From an uncultured Lachnospiraceae bacterium (lineage in GTDB: Bacteria > Bacillota > Clostridia > Lachnospirales > Lachnospiraceae), in contig CAJUCG010000008.1 of assembly GCA_910585065.1 (NCBI GenBank), positions 1-34,047 of the forward strand: DNA of 34,047 nt, in the 5' to 3' direction. The position numbers were made by a program, and so were the translations under genes. Below, piece by piece: positions 1 through 8,843 of the stretch (position 1 is the first letter of the stretch; each line of letters begins with the position of its first letter). Below the pieces are notes generated by a model. It saw only the letters and a list, made by a program, of their open reading frames with translations. It did not search any database and was not told the DNA's origin.

Positions 1-2488
1 GTGCAAGCTTGCGGCTGGCTCCCTTTACATTCTGCGATTTCATACAATAAAAATAATTGTAATGCTCCCGGTCAAGTTCATTCAGACGCTCAATCATTTT
101 TGTTGTGCCCGGTCCCTTGGTCAGCGTATTGATCATAATCAACACATTTTCCTTGCCGTTACTAGGAAGCTTTTCCACTGAAAAATTCGGCTTTTCGCCA
201 AGAAAGAGAAACTCACAGACGGATTTCGCTGTATCCTCACGGTCATATGGGCAGTAAGTTTTTCGAAAATTTTCGTAAGAGGCAGGCATTTTATCATTGA
301 TCTTCTCTATCAGCTCCTCCACCGTGTCCGCCTGCGGGAACTCGATGGTTTCCAGATCAATATACATTCCCCGATCACTCAGATACTCTTCACGGTCATA
401 CGTAAAGAGAATGATCTTTTTGCCGGAGACTGCATAGTCGAACATAATGCTGGAATAATCCGTGATCAAAAGGTCGGTGGCATTTAAAAAATCATAGGTC
501 TCATACTCTTCCGGAAATGGTCGGATATGTTCAAAGTCCTCATAGTTTAACCCCTCCTTGACATACGGGTGCAGTTTTACAAAAAGGATCTGCCCCTCAT
601 TTAGTGCCCTGTCAATATCATAGAGATAATTTCCGATCTCCTCAATCTGTTTTTTGTTCTCTTTTTTGCTGAGCAGCCCTCTCCAGGTCGGCATATACGC
701 CATCACCTGCAGATCGGAAAGCCCTAACTCATCGCGGATCACATCCCTTCGCTCCCTGCCAAAAAAAGCTGAATTTCGCGGGTAGCCGGAGAGCAGAATC
801 TCACCCTGATAAAGTTCGCGGATCATATAATCATCAAGAAAAACATCCCTGGAAAACTCATTTTGGTAGAGAAGATAATCAGCGATCATAAAATTGCGCT
901 GTACATTGCCCAGGGCGTACTCACGCTGAGGCACGATGCGCCCCATCGCCTTTAGCGGTGTACCGTGCCAGGTGTTTAAATACACCTGTTCTTTCCGCTT
1001 GATATAGTAACTTGCGAAGCTGGTATCCGTAATCAGGTATTTTGCCGTCGCAAGCATTTTTAAATACTCGGTGGAATTGTAGGGCAAGAGCGTGACAAAA
1101 TCAATGCCATACCGCGAAAGCCGATCCTTCCATCCCTCCATCAACTCCCCTTTTATCGTCAGGTAAACTTCTAAAGAGCGGAATTTTTCCTCCCTCATCG
1201 CCAAAAGCATATAGAAAATATTTCCCGCCACATCATCCCCGTGCTTCGACTCAAAAAGCACCTGATTTTCGGAGACAGGAAGCTTTAAATAATACTTTGT
1301 GTATTCCACATCGCGCGGGAGAGAAAAGAGTTTTAAGAAACTGCTCTTCTCCTTTAAATAGCGCAGTTTGTTTTTGCGCTTGAAAAAACTTCTGCATTTC
1401 TTCTTTAGTTTGATGAAAAAATGCTTTGCTTTAAGATTCACCTTCAGGAGAACCAGAGGAGTTTTTTCGCGTATTGAAAGGCGGCGCAGCATCTTGCGCT
1501 TGCTTTTGTAGAGCGGCAACATCCGCTTGCTGGCGGCGGACGCAGTATATTTTAAATAGCGGTTCCGCTGCCAGCCGGAAAAATTCTTCTCAAGATAATC
1601 CATTATCGCAACCACAAGCCGCCGTTTTAGATCGAGCATCCCCCGATTCTCAAAAGACTGTTTTCTCTCACTGTCAAAAATCAGGTTAAGGCGCAGCAGA
1701 AGATGGCGCACACAGATATATTCAATCTCCTCGTAAAACTCCGTAAAATGCCCGTTTGCCTTTAAGCTGTCCACCATCATTGTAAGTGCCGGGATAATAT
1801 CAAGCGTCTTTTCACTTAACGAATTCAAAAAACTCGTCGTCGAGGCTCTTCGGTAATTGTAGAGACGGTTCTGCAAAACGCCGATGCGCTTCGCATCGCA
1901 CATCACCGGGTACATGATCGCCAGATCCTCAAAGCGCAGCCCCTGCGGAAAAGGGTGCTTTGCAATCAGTTCCCTGCGGTAGAGCTTGTCCCACGGGAAC
2001 GGGGAGATATGCACCAGCTCAAATTTATTTTCATACAAATTAAAATCGGTTTCATAATTTACCGTATAAACTTTGCTTCTTGTGCGCACTAATCTTTTGG
2101 TCAGCGGTCTCTCCCTCACATCAAAATACCGGCACAGGACAACATCGTCATCCCCCTCCACTGCCTTTTGATATAAGAGTTCACACATATCTGGCTCAAT
2201 AAAATCGTCACTGTCCACAAAAAGAATATATTCTCCGACAGCCTTTGAGACTCCAAAATTTCTCGCATGACTCACACCCTGATTTTCAATATGATATACG
2301 TGCAGAATTTCCCGATATTTTTCTTCATATTCTTGCAAAATTTGCACCGATTTATCTGTACTTCCATCATTTACTACAATGACTTCGATCCCTTCAAGTG
2401 TCTGTCCAAGTACGCTCTCAAGACATTCACTCAGATAGCTTTCCACATTATACACCGGTATTACAATACTTATTTTTATATCTGGCAC
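1..2488 (-). CDS. Bifunctional GT2 glycosyltransferase / CDP-glycerol glycerophosphotransferase (3' end outside window)
   Basis: 829 residues are visible and the frame is open to the window edge, so the C-terminus is missing. The start is a GTG preceded by AGGAGGG with good spacing. Residues 5-230 are a family 2 glycosyltransferase: a SIVIPVYN strand, NDGSTD at 40-45 and DSDD at 92-95 for nucleotide-sugar and metal binding. After a basic linker, about 400-740 match the CDP-glycerol:poly(glycerophosphate) glycerophosphotransferase family (TagB/TagF type): TWHGTPLKAMG with His near 508, a KLHP motif, and TDYSSIMFDYA near 675-690. From about 745 a further segment starts (KENVLIMINTL...), possibly a third, GT4-like domain as in other long members. 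Expected role: adding glycosyl and glycerol-phosphate units to a teichoic-acid-like or capsular polymer at the inner membrane face. Acceptor and sugar cannot be told from sequence. Transcribed divergently from parE. Confidence 0.85.
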   Translation of the reverse strand, partial: MPDIKISIVIPVYNVESYLSECLESVLGQTLEGIEVIVVNDGSTDKSVQILQEYEEKYREILHVYHIENQGVSHARNFGVSKAVGEYILFVDSDDFIEPDMCELLYQKAVEGDDDVVLCRYFDVRERPLTKRLVRTRSKVYTVNYETDFNLYENKFELVHISPFPWDKLYRRELIAKHPFPQGLRFEDLAIMYPVMCDAKRIGVLQNRLYNYRRASTTSFLNSLSEKTLDIIPALTMMVDSLKANGHFTEFYEEIEYICVRHLLLRLNLIFDSERKQSFENRGMLDLKRRLVVAIMDYLEKNFSGWQRNRYLKYTASAASKRMLPLYKSKRKMLRRLSIREKTPLVLLKVNLKAKHFFIKLKKKCRSFFKRKNKLRYLKEKSSFLKLFSLPRDVEYTKYYLKLPVSENQVLFESKHGDDVAGNIFYMLLAMREEKFRSLEVYLTIKGELMEGWKDRLSRYGIDFVTLLPYNSTEYLKMLATAKYLITDTSFASYYIKRKEQVYLNTWHGTPLKAMGRIVPQREYALGNVQRNFMIADYLLYQNEFSRDVFLDDYMIRELYQGEILLSGYPRNSAFFGRERRDVIRDELGLSDLQVMAYMPTWRGLLSKKENKKQIEEIGNYLYDIDRALNEGQILFVKLHPYVKEGLNYEDFEHIRPFPEEYETYDFLNATDLLITDYSSIMFDYAVSGKKIILFTYDREEYLSDRGMYIDLETIEFPQADTVEELIEKINDKMPASYENFRKTYCPYDREDTAKSVCEFLFLGEKPNFSVEKLPSNGKENVLIMINTLTKGPGTTKMIERLNELDREHYNYFYCMKSQNVKGASRKLA

Positions 2489-2581
2489 AACCTTCCCTCC
2501 TGCTTTTATTGTTTCCACTCCCTGCCACACTGCTAAAATTCCATCAATCTTTTCTTTTATTATGTAACCATAGTTTTGTTC

Positions 2582-2610
2582 ATTATACTCTACTTTTATT
2601 TCACAAGCAA
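2582..2610 (-). promoter_or_regulatory. Sigma-A promoter of the GT2/TagF-like gene
   Basis: On the minus strand, TTGCTT (2605-2610) and a perfect TATAAT (2582-2587) are separated by 17 bp. Transcription would start near 2575, giving a leader of about 87 nt before the GTG at 2488. The -35 box is weak (three matches); the -10 box and spacing carry the call. Confidence 0.55.
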
Positions 2611-2657
2611 GATTTTTCTGAAGAAACGAACAAATTTTCGATTTTTTTGTTTAGTGA

Positions 2658-2687
2658 TTGCGAAATGCCGGGAGGTTGTGCTATACT
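2658..2687 (+). promoter_or_regulatory. Sigma-A promoter of parE-parC
   Basis: TTGCGA (2658-2663) and TATACT (2682-2687) with an 18 bp spacer. The predicted start near 2694 gives a short leader of about 29 nt to the ATG at 2723. The GTG at 2711 would have only about 17 nt upstream and no good ribosome binding site. Confidence 0.5.
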
Positions 2688-2722
2688 ACTACCGGATAAA
2701 CTATTGAAAAGTGAGGAATCTT

Positions 2723-4651
2723 ATGGAACAGTATAACGGCAGTCAGATTGTAGTTTTGGAAGGGCTTGAAGCAGTGCGCAAGCGTCCCGGAATGTATATT
2801 GGAAGCACTGGCACAAGAGGACTTCACCATCTGATTTGGGAAATTTTAGATAACGGGATCGACGAGCATTTGGCAGGTTATTGCAAGCAGATCGATATTG
2901 TGATGAAAAGGGACGGGGGGATTACCATTACTGACCATGGCAGGGGGGTTCCGACCGACATCCACCCGACCAAACACATCCCAACGGCGCGCGTAGTCTA
3001 CACTATTTTACATGCGGGCGGAAAATTTGGGGGTGCGGTCTACAAAGTATCCGGCGGTCTGCACGGCGTGGGAGCCTCGGTGGTCAACGCTCTCTCCTCC
3101 CATATGATTGTTGAGATCAAGCGCGGCGGCAAAATTTACCGGGACGAATATCAAAATGGCGGGCACCCAATCACGGAGTTAGTGGATGGACTGCTGCCCG
3201 TTGTCGGAAAATGTAATAAATCTGATACTGGCACATGTGTCACTTTCTACCCGGACGATACAATTTTTGAGACCGTGGAATTCAAGGAGGAGACCATCTG
3301 CAAGCGTCTAAAGGAAGTCGCCTACCTAAATAGGGGGCTGAAACTTACCTTTGTCAATGAGCATACCGGCACCACAAAGACTTATGAGGAGGCACAGGGG
3401 ATCAAAAGTTTTGTTTCCTATCTAAACCGCGAGGCAAATACACTGCACCCGGAACCCATCTATATTGAGGGGACGAGTGGGGAGATCGAAGTTGAGATTG
3501 CCTTTCAGTACACCGACAATTTCACCGAGCAGATCAATTCCTACTGCAACCGCATCAATGTGGTGGACGGCGGCACGCTGGTTACTGGTTTTAAGACGGC
3601 ACTTACGCGCGTGATGAACCAGTATGCGAGGGAACTTGGGTACCTGAAAGAAAAAGATGAGAACTTAGACGGGCGCGATATCCGCAACGGCATTGTTGCC
3701 ATCCTCTCAATCAAGCATCCCGACCCGCAGTTTGAGGGGCAGACCAAAACAAAACTTGGCAATACCGACGCAAAAACCGCGGTGGAGGATGTATTTTCAA
3801 CGCAGGTGGCACGCTACCTAGACAAAAATATCGAAGTTCTAAAAGCTATCCTCGACAATTCCATGCGCTCCTACAGTGCCAGAAGGGCTGGGGACAAGGC
3901 ACGCAGCGCAGTATTAAAACAGTTAAACGACGTGGATACTAAGAGCAAACTTGCTTCCTGCTCCTCGAAAAAGCCGGAGGAATGTGAAGTCTACATTGTC
4001 GAGGGCGACTCTGCGGGCGGTACGGTAAAGACCGCGCGCAATCGAAAGACCCAGGCTGTGCTGCCGCTGCGCGGCAAGATTCTAAATGTCGAGAAAGCCA
4101 CGCTCGACAAGATTTTAGTCAACAACGAGATCAAGACCATGATCGCCTCGTTTGGCTGCGGGATTGGGGATGATTTTGATATTACGAAATTACGCTATGA
4201 CAAAATTATTATTCTGACTGATGCCGATGTGGACGGCGCGCATATCAGCACACTGCTTTTAACCTTTTTCTACCGCTTTATGCCGGAGTTAATCACCAAC
4301 GGCAAAGTATACCGGGGAATGCCGCCGCTTTATAAAGTAGAGTATGAGGGGAACGAGAAGGGCAAAAAAAAGAAAAAATCCCAGTATCTTTTTGATGATT
4401 TTGAATTGGAAAAATTCCGCAAAAGCGGGAAGAAAATCCTTGCCCTGCAACGCTACAAAGGGCTTGGCGAGATGGATGCAAGCCAGCTTTGGGAGACGAC
4501 GCTAAACCCGGATACCAGGATCTTAGCGCAGGTCTCGCTCTCAGATACCGTGGAGGCGGACGAGGTCACCTCCCTGCTTATGGGCAGCAACGTGCCGCCA
4601 AGGCGCGCATTTATTGTCGAGGAAGCAAAATATGCGAAACTGGATTTCTGA
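2723..4651 (+). CDS. parE: DNA topoisomerase IV subunit B (ParE; GyrB-like type IIA topoisomerase ATPase)
   Basis: 642 residues. The chosen ATG has AAGTGAGG just upstream at about 6 nt; an in-frame GTG at 2711 is less likely. The GHKL ATPase domain shows E40 with N44 (EILDNGIDE), DHGRGVP at 71-77 and GGLHGVG at 111-117. The TOPRIM domain shows EGDSAGG at 427-433 and DADVDGAH near 500-507. PLRGKILNVEKA and QRYKGLGEMD are typical family motifs. The subunit supplies ATP-driven strand passage and joins ParC in an A2B2 enzyme for decatenation or supercoil relaxation. parC follows after 47 nt, so the two form an operon. It is called ParE rather than GyrB because the WEILDNGIDEH stretch departs from the usual GyrB form and no oriC genes (dnaA, dnaN, recF) are nearby. 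If the genome lacks another gyrBA pair, this call changes. Confidence 0.88.
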   Translation: MEQYNGSQIVVLEGLEAVRKRPGMYIGSTGTRGLHHLIWEILDNGIDEHLAGYCKQIDIVMKRDGGITITDHGRGVPTDIHPTKHIPTARVVYTILHAGGKFGGAVYKVSGGLHGVGASVVNALSSHMIVEIKRGGKIYRDEYQNGGHPITELVDGLLPVVGKCNKSDTGTCVTFYPDDTIFETVEFKEETICKRLKEVAYLNRGLKLTFVNEHTGTTKTYEEAQGIKSFVSYLNREANTLHPEPIYIEGTSGEIEVEIAFQYTDNFTEQINSYCNRINVVDGGTLVTGFKTALTRVMNQYARELGYLKEKDENLDGRDIRNGIVAILSIKHPDPQFEGQTKTKLGNTDAKTAVEDVFSTQVARYLDKNIEVLKAILDNSMRSYSARRAGDKARSAVLKQLNDVDTKSKLASCSSKKPEECEVYIVEGDSAGGTVKTARNRKTQAVLPLRGKILNVEKATLDKILVNNEIKTMIASFGCGIGDDFDITKLRYDKIIILTDADVDGAHISTLLLTFFYRFMPELITNGKVYRGMPPLYKVEYEGNEKGKKKKKSQYLFDDFELEKFRKSGKKILALQRYKGLGEMDASQLWETTLNPDTRILAQVSLSDTVEADEVTSLLMGSNVPPRRAFIVEEAKYAKLDF

Positions 4652-4698
4652 TCAGCTAGATATTTTTTAAGAGGATTTAGTAAGAAAGGATTTTATCT

Positions 4699-6942
4699 AT
4701 GAAGACAGACAATATTATACAGCTTGATTTTTCGGAAGAGATGAAGACCTCCTACCGCAACTATGCGATGAGTGTAATTATTGACCGCGCGCTGCCAGAT
4801 GTGAGGGACGGTTTAAAGCCGGTGCAGCGCCGCATCCTCTACTCAATGACCGAACTTGGACTTGACCCGAAAAAACCGCACAGAAAAAGTGCCCGCATCG
4901 TCGGCGATACTATGGGTAAATACCACCCGCACGGCGATTCTTCCATCTATGACGCTCTAGTACATATGTCGGAAGAATTTTCGATGCAGATCCCTCTGGT
5001 GGATGGGCATGGCAATTTCGGCTCGCTCGACGGCGATCCTCCTGCCGCGATGCGCTACACGGAGGCACGTCTGTCTGCGGGCGCGATGGCACTGCTTGAC
5101 CATCTTGATCAAAACCTAGTCGAATTTATGCCAAATTTCGATAATAGTGAAAAAGAGCCAAAAGTTCTTCCCGCAATGCTGCCAAATCTCTTAATCAATG
5201 GCACAACGGGCATTGCCGTGGGGATGGCAACCAATATGCCCCCGCACAACCCCGCCGAGGTTATCAACGCGGTCACTGCCTATATGGACAAGCCCGATAT
5301 CACCGTTTCCGAGCTGATGAACTATGTGCCGGGACCGGACTTTCCAACGGGCGGCACGGTGGTAAATGGCAACGACCTTCTAAATATTTACGAGACCGGG
5401 GAGGGCAGGATCAAAATTCGCTCCTCCATCGAGATTGAGCCTTCCGATGGAGGGCGCAAAAACATTGTGATCACGCAGATTCCCTTTCCCTCGGCGGGAA
5501 ACAAAATGAAGCTGGTGGAGAGCCTGGTTTCCCTGATGAAGGACAAGGTCTTTGACGAGATCTACGATGTGCGGGATGAATCCTCCGCTGATGTGCGCAT
5601 TGTCGTCGAAGTAAAAAAAGATCGGGATATTGAGAATCTCTTAAATGGTCTGTACAAAAAAAGTCCGATGGAGGATACTTACGGAGTTAATATGCTTGCC
5701 ATCAAGGACAATCAGCCGGTTCTTTTCAATTTAAAGACTTTGATTGAGGAGTTTGTCCTGTTCCAGGAACAGCTCTACACCCGCCAGTATGAGCATCTGC
5801 TCGATCGGGCAGTCAAGCGGCAGGAAATTGTAAACGGGCTGATCCGCGCGGTTGACTTAATCGATCTAATCATTGAGATCCTGCGCGGTTCCACCTCCAT
5901 CTCTCAGGCAAAGACCTGCCTTGTGCAGGGAAAGACCGAGGGGATTCGCTTTAAGAGCAAGACCTCAGAAAAGACCGCTTCCTCCCTCAATTTTACTGAG
6001 CGTCAGGCAGAAGCTATCCTCGCGATGCAGCTTTCCAAGCTGATTGGACTCGAACTGTTAAAGCTGCATGAGGAAAATAGCGAACTCTCGAAACAGATCG
6101 AGGAGTACAATGATATTCTTGGAAACAAGAAATCGCTCTACCGGGTGATAAAAAGCAATCTGAAAAACTACAAAAAACAGTTTAATCGCGAGAGGCTTAC
6201 CAAAATCACCCATACAGAAACTGCAAATTATGTGGAGGAAGTCCGCATTGAAGATATTTATGTGCTTATTGATAAATTTGGCTATACAAAGTGCGTTGAT
6301 ACCGCTACCTACTCGCGCACGACGGAGGAAAACTTAAGAGAATATGTGCATATTATCCGGATGAAAAACAATGACAAACTCTGCCTGTTTACCAGTGAGG
6401 GAAATATGCACCAGATCAAGGCTTCCGCCATCCCCCGCTGCCGCATCCGCGACAAGGGAACACTTGTACACAATCTCTGCAAACTAGATAAAGAAACCGT
6501 ACTGACCTATCTTTCTTTTGAAGAACTTTTTGAATCACAGCTTCTCTTTGTCACAAAACATGGATATGTCAAACTGGTATCCGGAATTGAATTTGAAACA
6601 AACCGCTCCGCAATCGCTTCAACAAAACTTGAGGAGGGCGATGCGCTTGTCTGCATTGCGCCGCTTTCCGCCGCACAGATTGTAGAAAATACCACCAAAA
6701 TTATCCTGCTTACCAAAGATGGATTCTCACTAGGCTTCGAGCTTTCTGAGGTGCCGGAATTAAAAAAGAATGGGCGTGGAGTCAAGGGAATCCTTCTTGA
6801 AAAGATGGATGTTGTCGTCTGTGCCGCCGCTGTCTTACCGATCACAGAAACTTTTGAATATGATGGAAAATTTTATTCCGCAAAGAAAGTCAAGAACCGT
6901 AAGCGCGGCATAAAGGGACAGAGGGCAAATCTAAATCTTTAA
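4699..6942 (+). CDS. parC: DNA topoisomerase IV subunit A (ParC; GyrA-like)
   Basis: 747 residues, start supported by AGAAAGGA upstream. The breakage-reunion domain shows RALPDVRDGLKPVQRR near 30-45 and the catalytic tyrosine Y120 in AAMRYTEARL. The quinolone-resistance region is HPHGDSSIYDALVHM, with Ser81 and Asp85 at the positions equivalent to E. coli GyrA S83 and D87, that is the unmutated types. The C-terminal third (about 500-747) is the DNA-wrapping beta-pinwheel. It has no canonical GyrA box; RGVKG and RGIKG near the C-terminus are degenerate versions. That agrees with a topoisomerase IV-like rather than a supercoiling enzyme. It is the second gene of the parE-parC operon and ends at a bidirectional terminator. 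Confidence is high for the family and lower for ParC versus GyrA. Confidence 0.87.
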   Translation: MKTDNIIQLDFSEEMKTSYRNYAMSVIIDRALPDVRDGLKPVQRRILYSMTELGLDPKKPHRKSARIVGDTMGKYHPHGDSSIYDALVHMSEEFSMQIPLVDGHGNFGSLDGDPPAAMRYTEARLSAGAMALLDHLDQNLVEFMPNFDNSEKEPKVLPAMLPNLLINGTTGIAVGMATNMPPHNPAEVINAVTAYMDKPDITVSELMNYVPGPDFPTGGTVVNGNDLLNIYETGEGRIKIRSSIEIEPSDGGRKNIVITQIPFPSAGNKMKLVESLVSLMKDKVFDEIYDVRDESSADVRIVVEVKKDRDIENLLNGLYKKSPMEDTYGVNMLAIKDNQPVLFNLKTLIEEFVLFQEQLYTRQYEHLLDRAVKRQEIVNGLIRAVDLIDLIIEILRGSTSISQAKTCLVQGKTEGIRFKSKTSEKTASSLNFTERQAEAILAMQLSKLIGLELLKLHEENSELSKQIEEYNDILGNKKSLYRVIKSNLKNYKKQFNRERLTKITHTETANYVEEVRIEDIYVLIDKFGYTKCVDTATYSRTTEENLREYVHIIRMKNNDKLCLFTSEGNMHQIKASAIPRCRIRDKGTLVHNLCKLDKETVLTYLSFEELFESQLLFVTKHGYVKLVSGIEFETNRSAIASTKLEEGDALVCIAPLSAAQIVENTTKIILLTKDGFSLGFELSEVPELKKNGRGVKGILLEKMDVVVCAAAVLPITETFEYDGKFYSAKKVKNRKRGIKGQRANLNL

Positions 6943-7021
6943 TTGCGGAGGCAGTCAGGGGAGTTACCTTGCCGCACTGGGTGCCCGTCAGTTTCGGCTG
7001 ACATATTTTGCGTCCATGTGT

Positions 7022-7060
7022 ACAAAAAAGGAAAGTGGAGTACCACCTTCCTTTTTTGTA
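7022..7060. terminator. Bidirectional intrinsic terminator between parC and the chemoreceptor gene
   Basis: Near-perfect hairpin: arm AAAAAAGGAAAGTGG (7024-7038), loop AGTA, arm CCACCTTCCTTTTTT (7043-7057), one A/C mismatch. A T-run follows the stem on both strands, so it can end both converging transcripts. A smaller hairpin, GTCAG-TTTCGG-CTGAC (6987-7002), lies just upstream. Confidence 0.85.
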
Positions 7061-7083
7061 TTTTTTGCTTTTAATTACATAGC

Positions 7084-8802
7084 CTACAAGCGTGCAAAAA
7101 CTGCAGTTTCCTTTTTTAAGTCCTCCGCAATCGCGCGGTTTTCGTCCATGCGCAAGCTGATGCGCTCCACATCCTCCGCCAAATTCTGTGTGCTTTCTGC
7201 CGCGCCGGAAACTCCTTTAACACCCCCCTCGATCGCAAGTGTGATCTTGCGGATGGATTCTGCGATCTGCTCCATCTCATTGCGCAGTTTATCCGTCTTC
7301 TCAAAAAATTCGTCCGTCGTACTCTCGATATGGGTTGCCGCCTCCTCGTAGCGTTTTCCCCCATCCACAAATTTTCCAAATTCTGTAAGCACCGCCTCAT
7401 TTACATAGCCGATCATTCCCGATGCACTGTCCGCAAGATTATGCACAGCATTTATCACAATACTGTTAATCTGCTGGATATGGCTCGCTGTCTCGCGGCT
7501 TGAGTCCGCAAGCTGACGGATCTCCTCGGCGACCACGGCAAACCCCCTTCCGGCATCACCCGCTCTTGCCGCCTCAATGGAAGCATTTAGAGCTAATAAA
7601 TTTGTCTGTGAAGAAATATTTAAAATATCGTTGGTTAAGCTGTTGACCTGATCAACACTCTTTGAATCCTCAATCGCCTGGTTCAATACCCCTCCGATCT
7701 CCCTGACCCTCCGATCAGCCTCCTCCATGCTATTTTGGGCATCCTGCGCGATCACCCCGGCATCCTGGCGCATCTTCTTCGCATAGTCGTTCATCTCCTC
7801 CGATTTGTCCGCAATACGGTTCACATTCTCCTGAATCACAGAAGTATTTTGATTGATGGTGCCCGTCGAGTTTGATACATCCTGCATGGCGGCGGACAAC
7901 TGCTCTGCAACTGCCGAGAGATCGGAGGCATTGTCCTTGGATGTATTTACACTTGAGAGAACCTCACGCACAACGGACTCCATGCGCTCCGAATTCCCGG
8001 AGATCGTTTTTAATATCTGCTGGAGTTTTTCTATAAAAGTGTTAACCCCACCCCCAAGCGCGGCGATCTCATCATTATACCGAAGAGTTAATCGGCGTGT
8101 CAAATCACCCTGACTATGCCCAATGCCCGATGTGATTTCCTCCAATTCCCTCTTTGCTGAGGAGATCGGCTTTACGACGCGCACAAAAACGATTGCGATC
8201 GCAGCGGTCAGCGCGAGAACACTGACAATGATCGTGCCAATATTTCCGGCGAGCGAAGTCTGATATACCTCTCCAAGTTTTATGCGCGCCTGTGCGGACT
8301 GCTCTGTAAGCCTATCCTTCATCTCTTGTAGTATATTTAAAATAGAATTTCCATATTTTTCCAAATCTCCATTGGCAACTGCATAGGCCTCCGTTGTTTT
8401 CCGGTCAGCACTCATCGCCGCTAAGTAAAGAATAGTCTGTTTAAACTGAGCGTAAGTAGCCATCAATTCATCCATTGATTGTCCGCTGAAGATCTCAAAT
8501 TCTGCCAATTTCTCATCAAGATCCGCCTCCCGCTTTTTAATCCCCTCCACCACATTGATCATTGTATCAAAATCCATCGCCAGGACATGGGTCAGTGCCA
8601 TCTTATGTATACTCTGCACTGACTTTTGAATTTCTGAAAGTTTATCCGTTCCCGCCATATAATGATCCACAATTTTAGATGCATTTGCATTTACATTTTT
8701 TATATTACGAATCGCCATAATATTTGAGATCACGGATACAATTCCAAGAATCAACATCGGAACTACGACCATTATCTTTATACTGCTCTGTCTTTTTGTC
8801 AT
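7084..8802 (-). CDS. Methyl-accepting chemotaxis protein with helical-bundle sensor
   Basis: 572 residues; AGGAGG lies 7 nt before the ATG. Layout: short cytoplasmic N-terminus, TM1 about 9-30, an extracellular all-helical sensor of about 155 residues (31-186, four-helix-bundle type), TM2 about 187-208, HAMP about 209-262, and a long coiled-coil signalling domain. The kinase-contact hairpin tip is clear at about 395-432 (NISSQTNLLALNASIEAARAG, then GFAVVAEEIRQLA). It should control CheA through CheW and be adjusted by methylation in the flanking coiled coil. No C-terminal CheR/CheB-tether pentapeptide is seen; the end is VFARL. It lies 41 nt downstream of a solute-binding lipoprotein gene with no terminator between, so the binding protein may present ligand to it (inference). 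The ligand is unknown. Confidence 0.92.
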   Translation of the reverse strand: MTKRQSSIKIMVVVPMLILGIVSVISNIMAIRNIKNVNANASKIVDHYMAGTDKLSEIQKSVQSIHKMALTHVLAMDFDTMINVVEGIKKREADLDEKLAEFEIFSGQSMDELMATYAQFKQTILYLAAMSADRKTTEAYAVANGDLEKYGNSILNILQEMKDRLTEQSAQARIKLGEVYQTSLAGNIGTIIVSVLALTAAIAIVFVRVVKPISSAKRELEEITSGIGHSQGDLTRRLTLRYNDEIAALGGGVNTFIEKLQQILKTISGNSERMESVVREVLSSVNTSKDNASDLSAVAEQLSAAMQDVSNSTGTINQNTSVIQENVNRIADKSEEMNDYAKKMRQDAGVIAQDAQNSMEEADRRVREIGGVLNQAIEDSKSVDQVNSLTNDILNISSQTNLLALNASIEAARAGDAGRGFAVVAEEIRQLADSSRETASHIQQINSIVINAVHNLADSASGMIGYVNEAVLTEFGKFVDGGKRYEEAATHIESTTDEFFEKTDKLRNEMEQIAESIRKITLAIEGGVKGVSGAAESTQNLAEDVERISLRMDENRAIAEDLKKETAVFARL

Positions 8803-8843
8803 CCCTCTTCCTCCTCATTTTAAGTTTCCCGCTGTTTCCGGCA

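Noticed and set aside
2711..2722. GTG start four codons upstream of parE
   Set aside because: AAGTGAGG overlaps this codon and serves the ATG at 2723, where family similarity begins.
6987..7002. GTCAG-TTTCGG-CTGAC hairpin as a separate terminator or small RNA
   Set aside because: It is a 5-bp stem with no T-run, and the much stronger hairpin at 7022-7060 explains termination.
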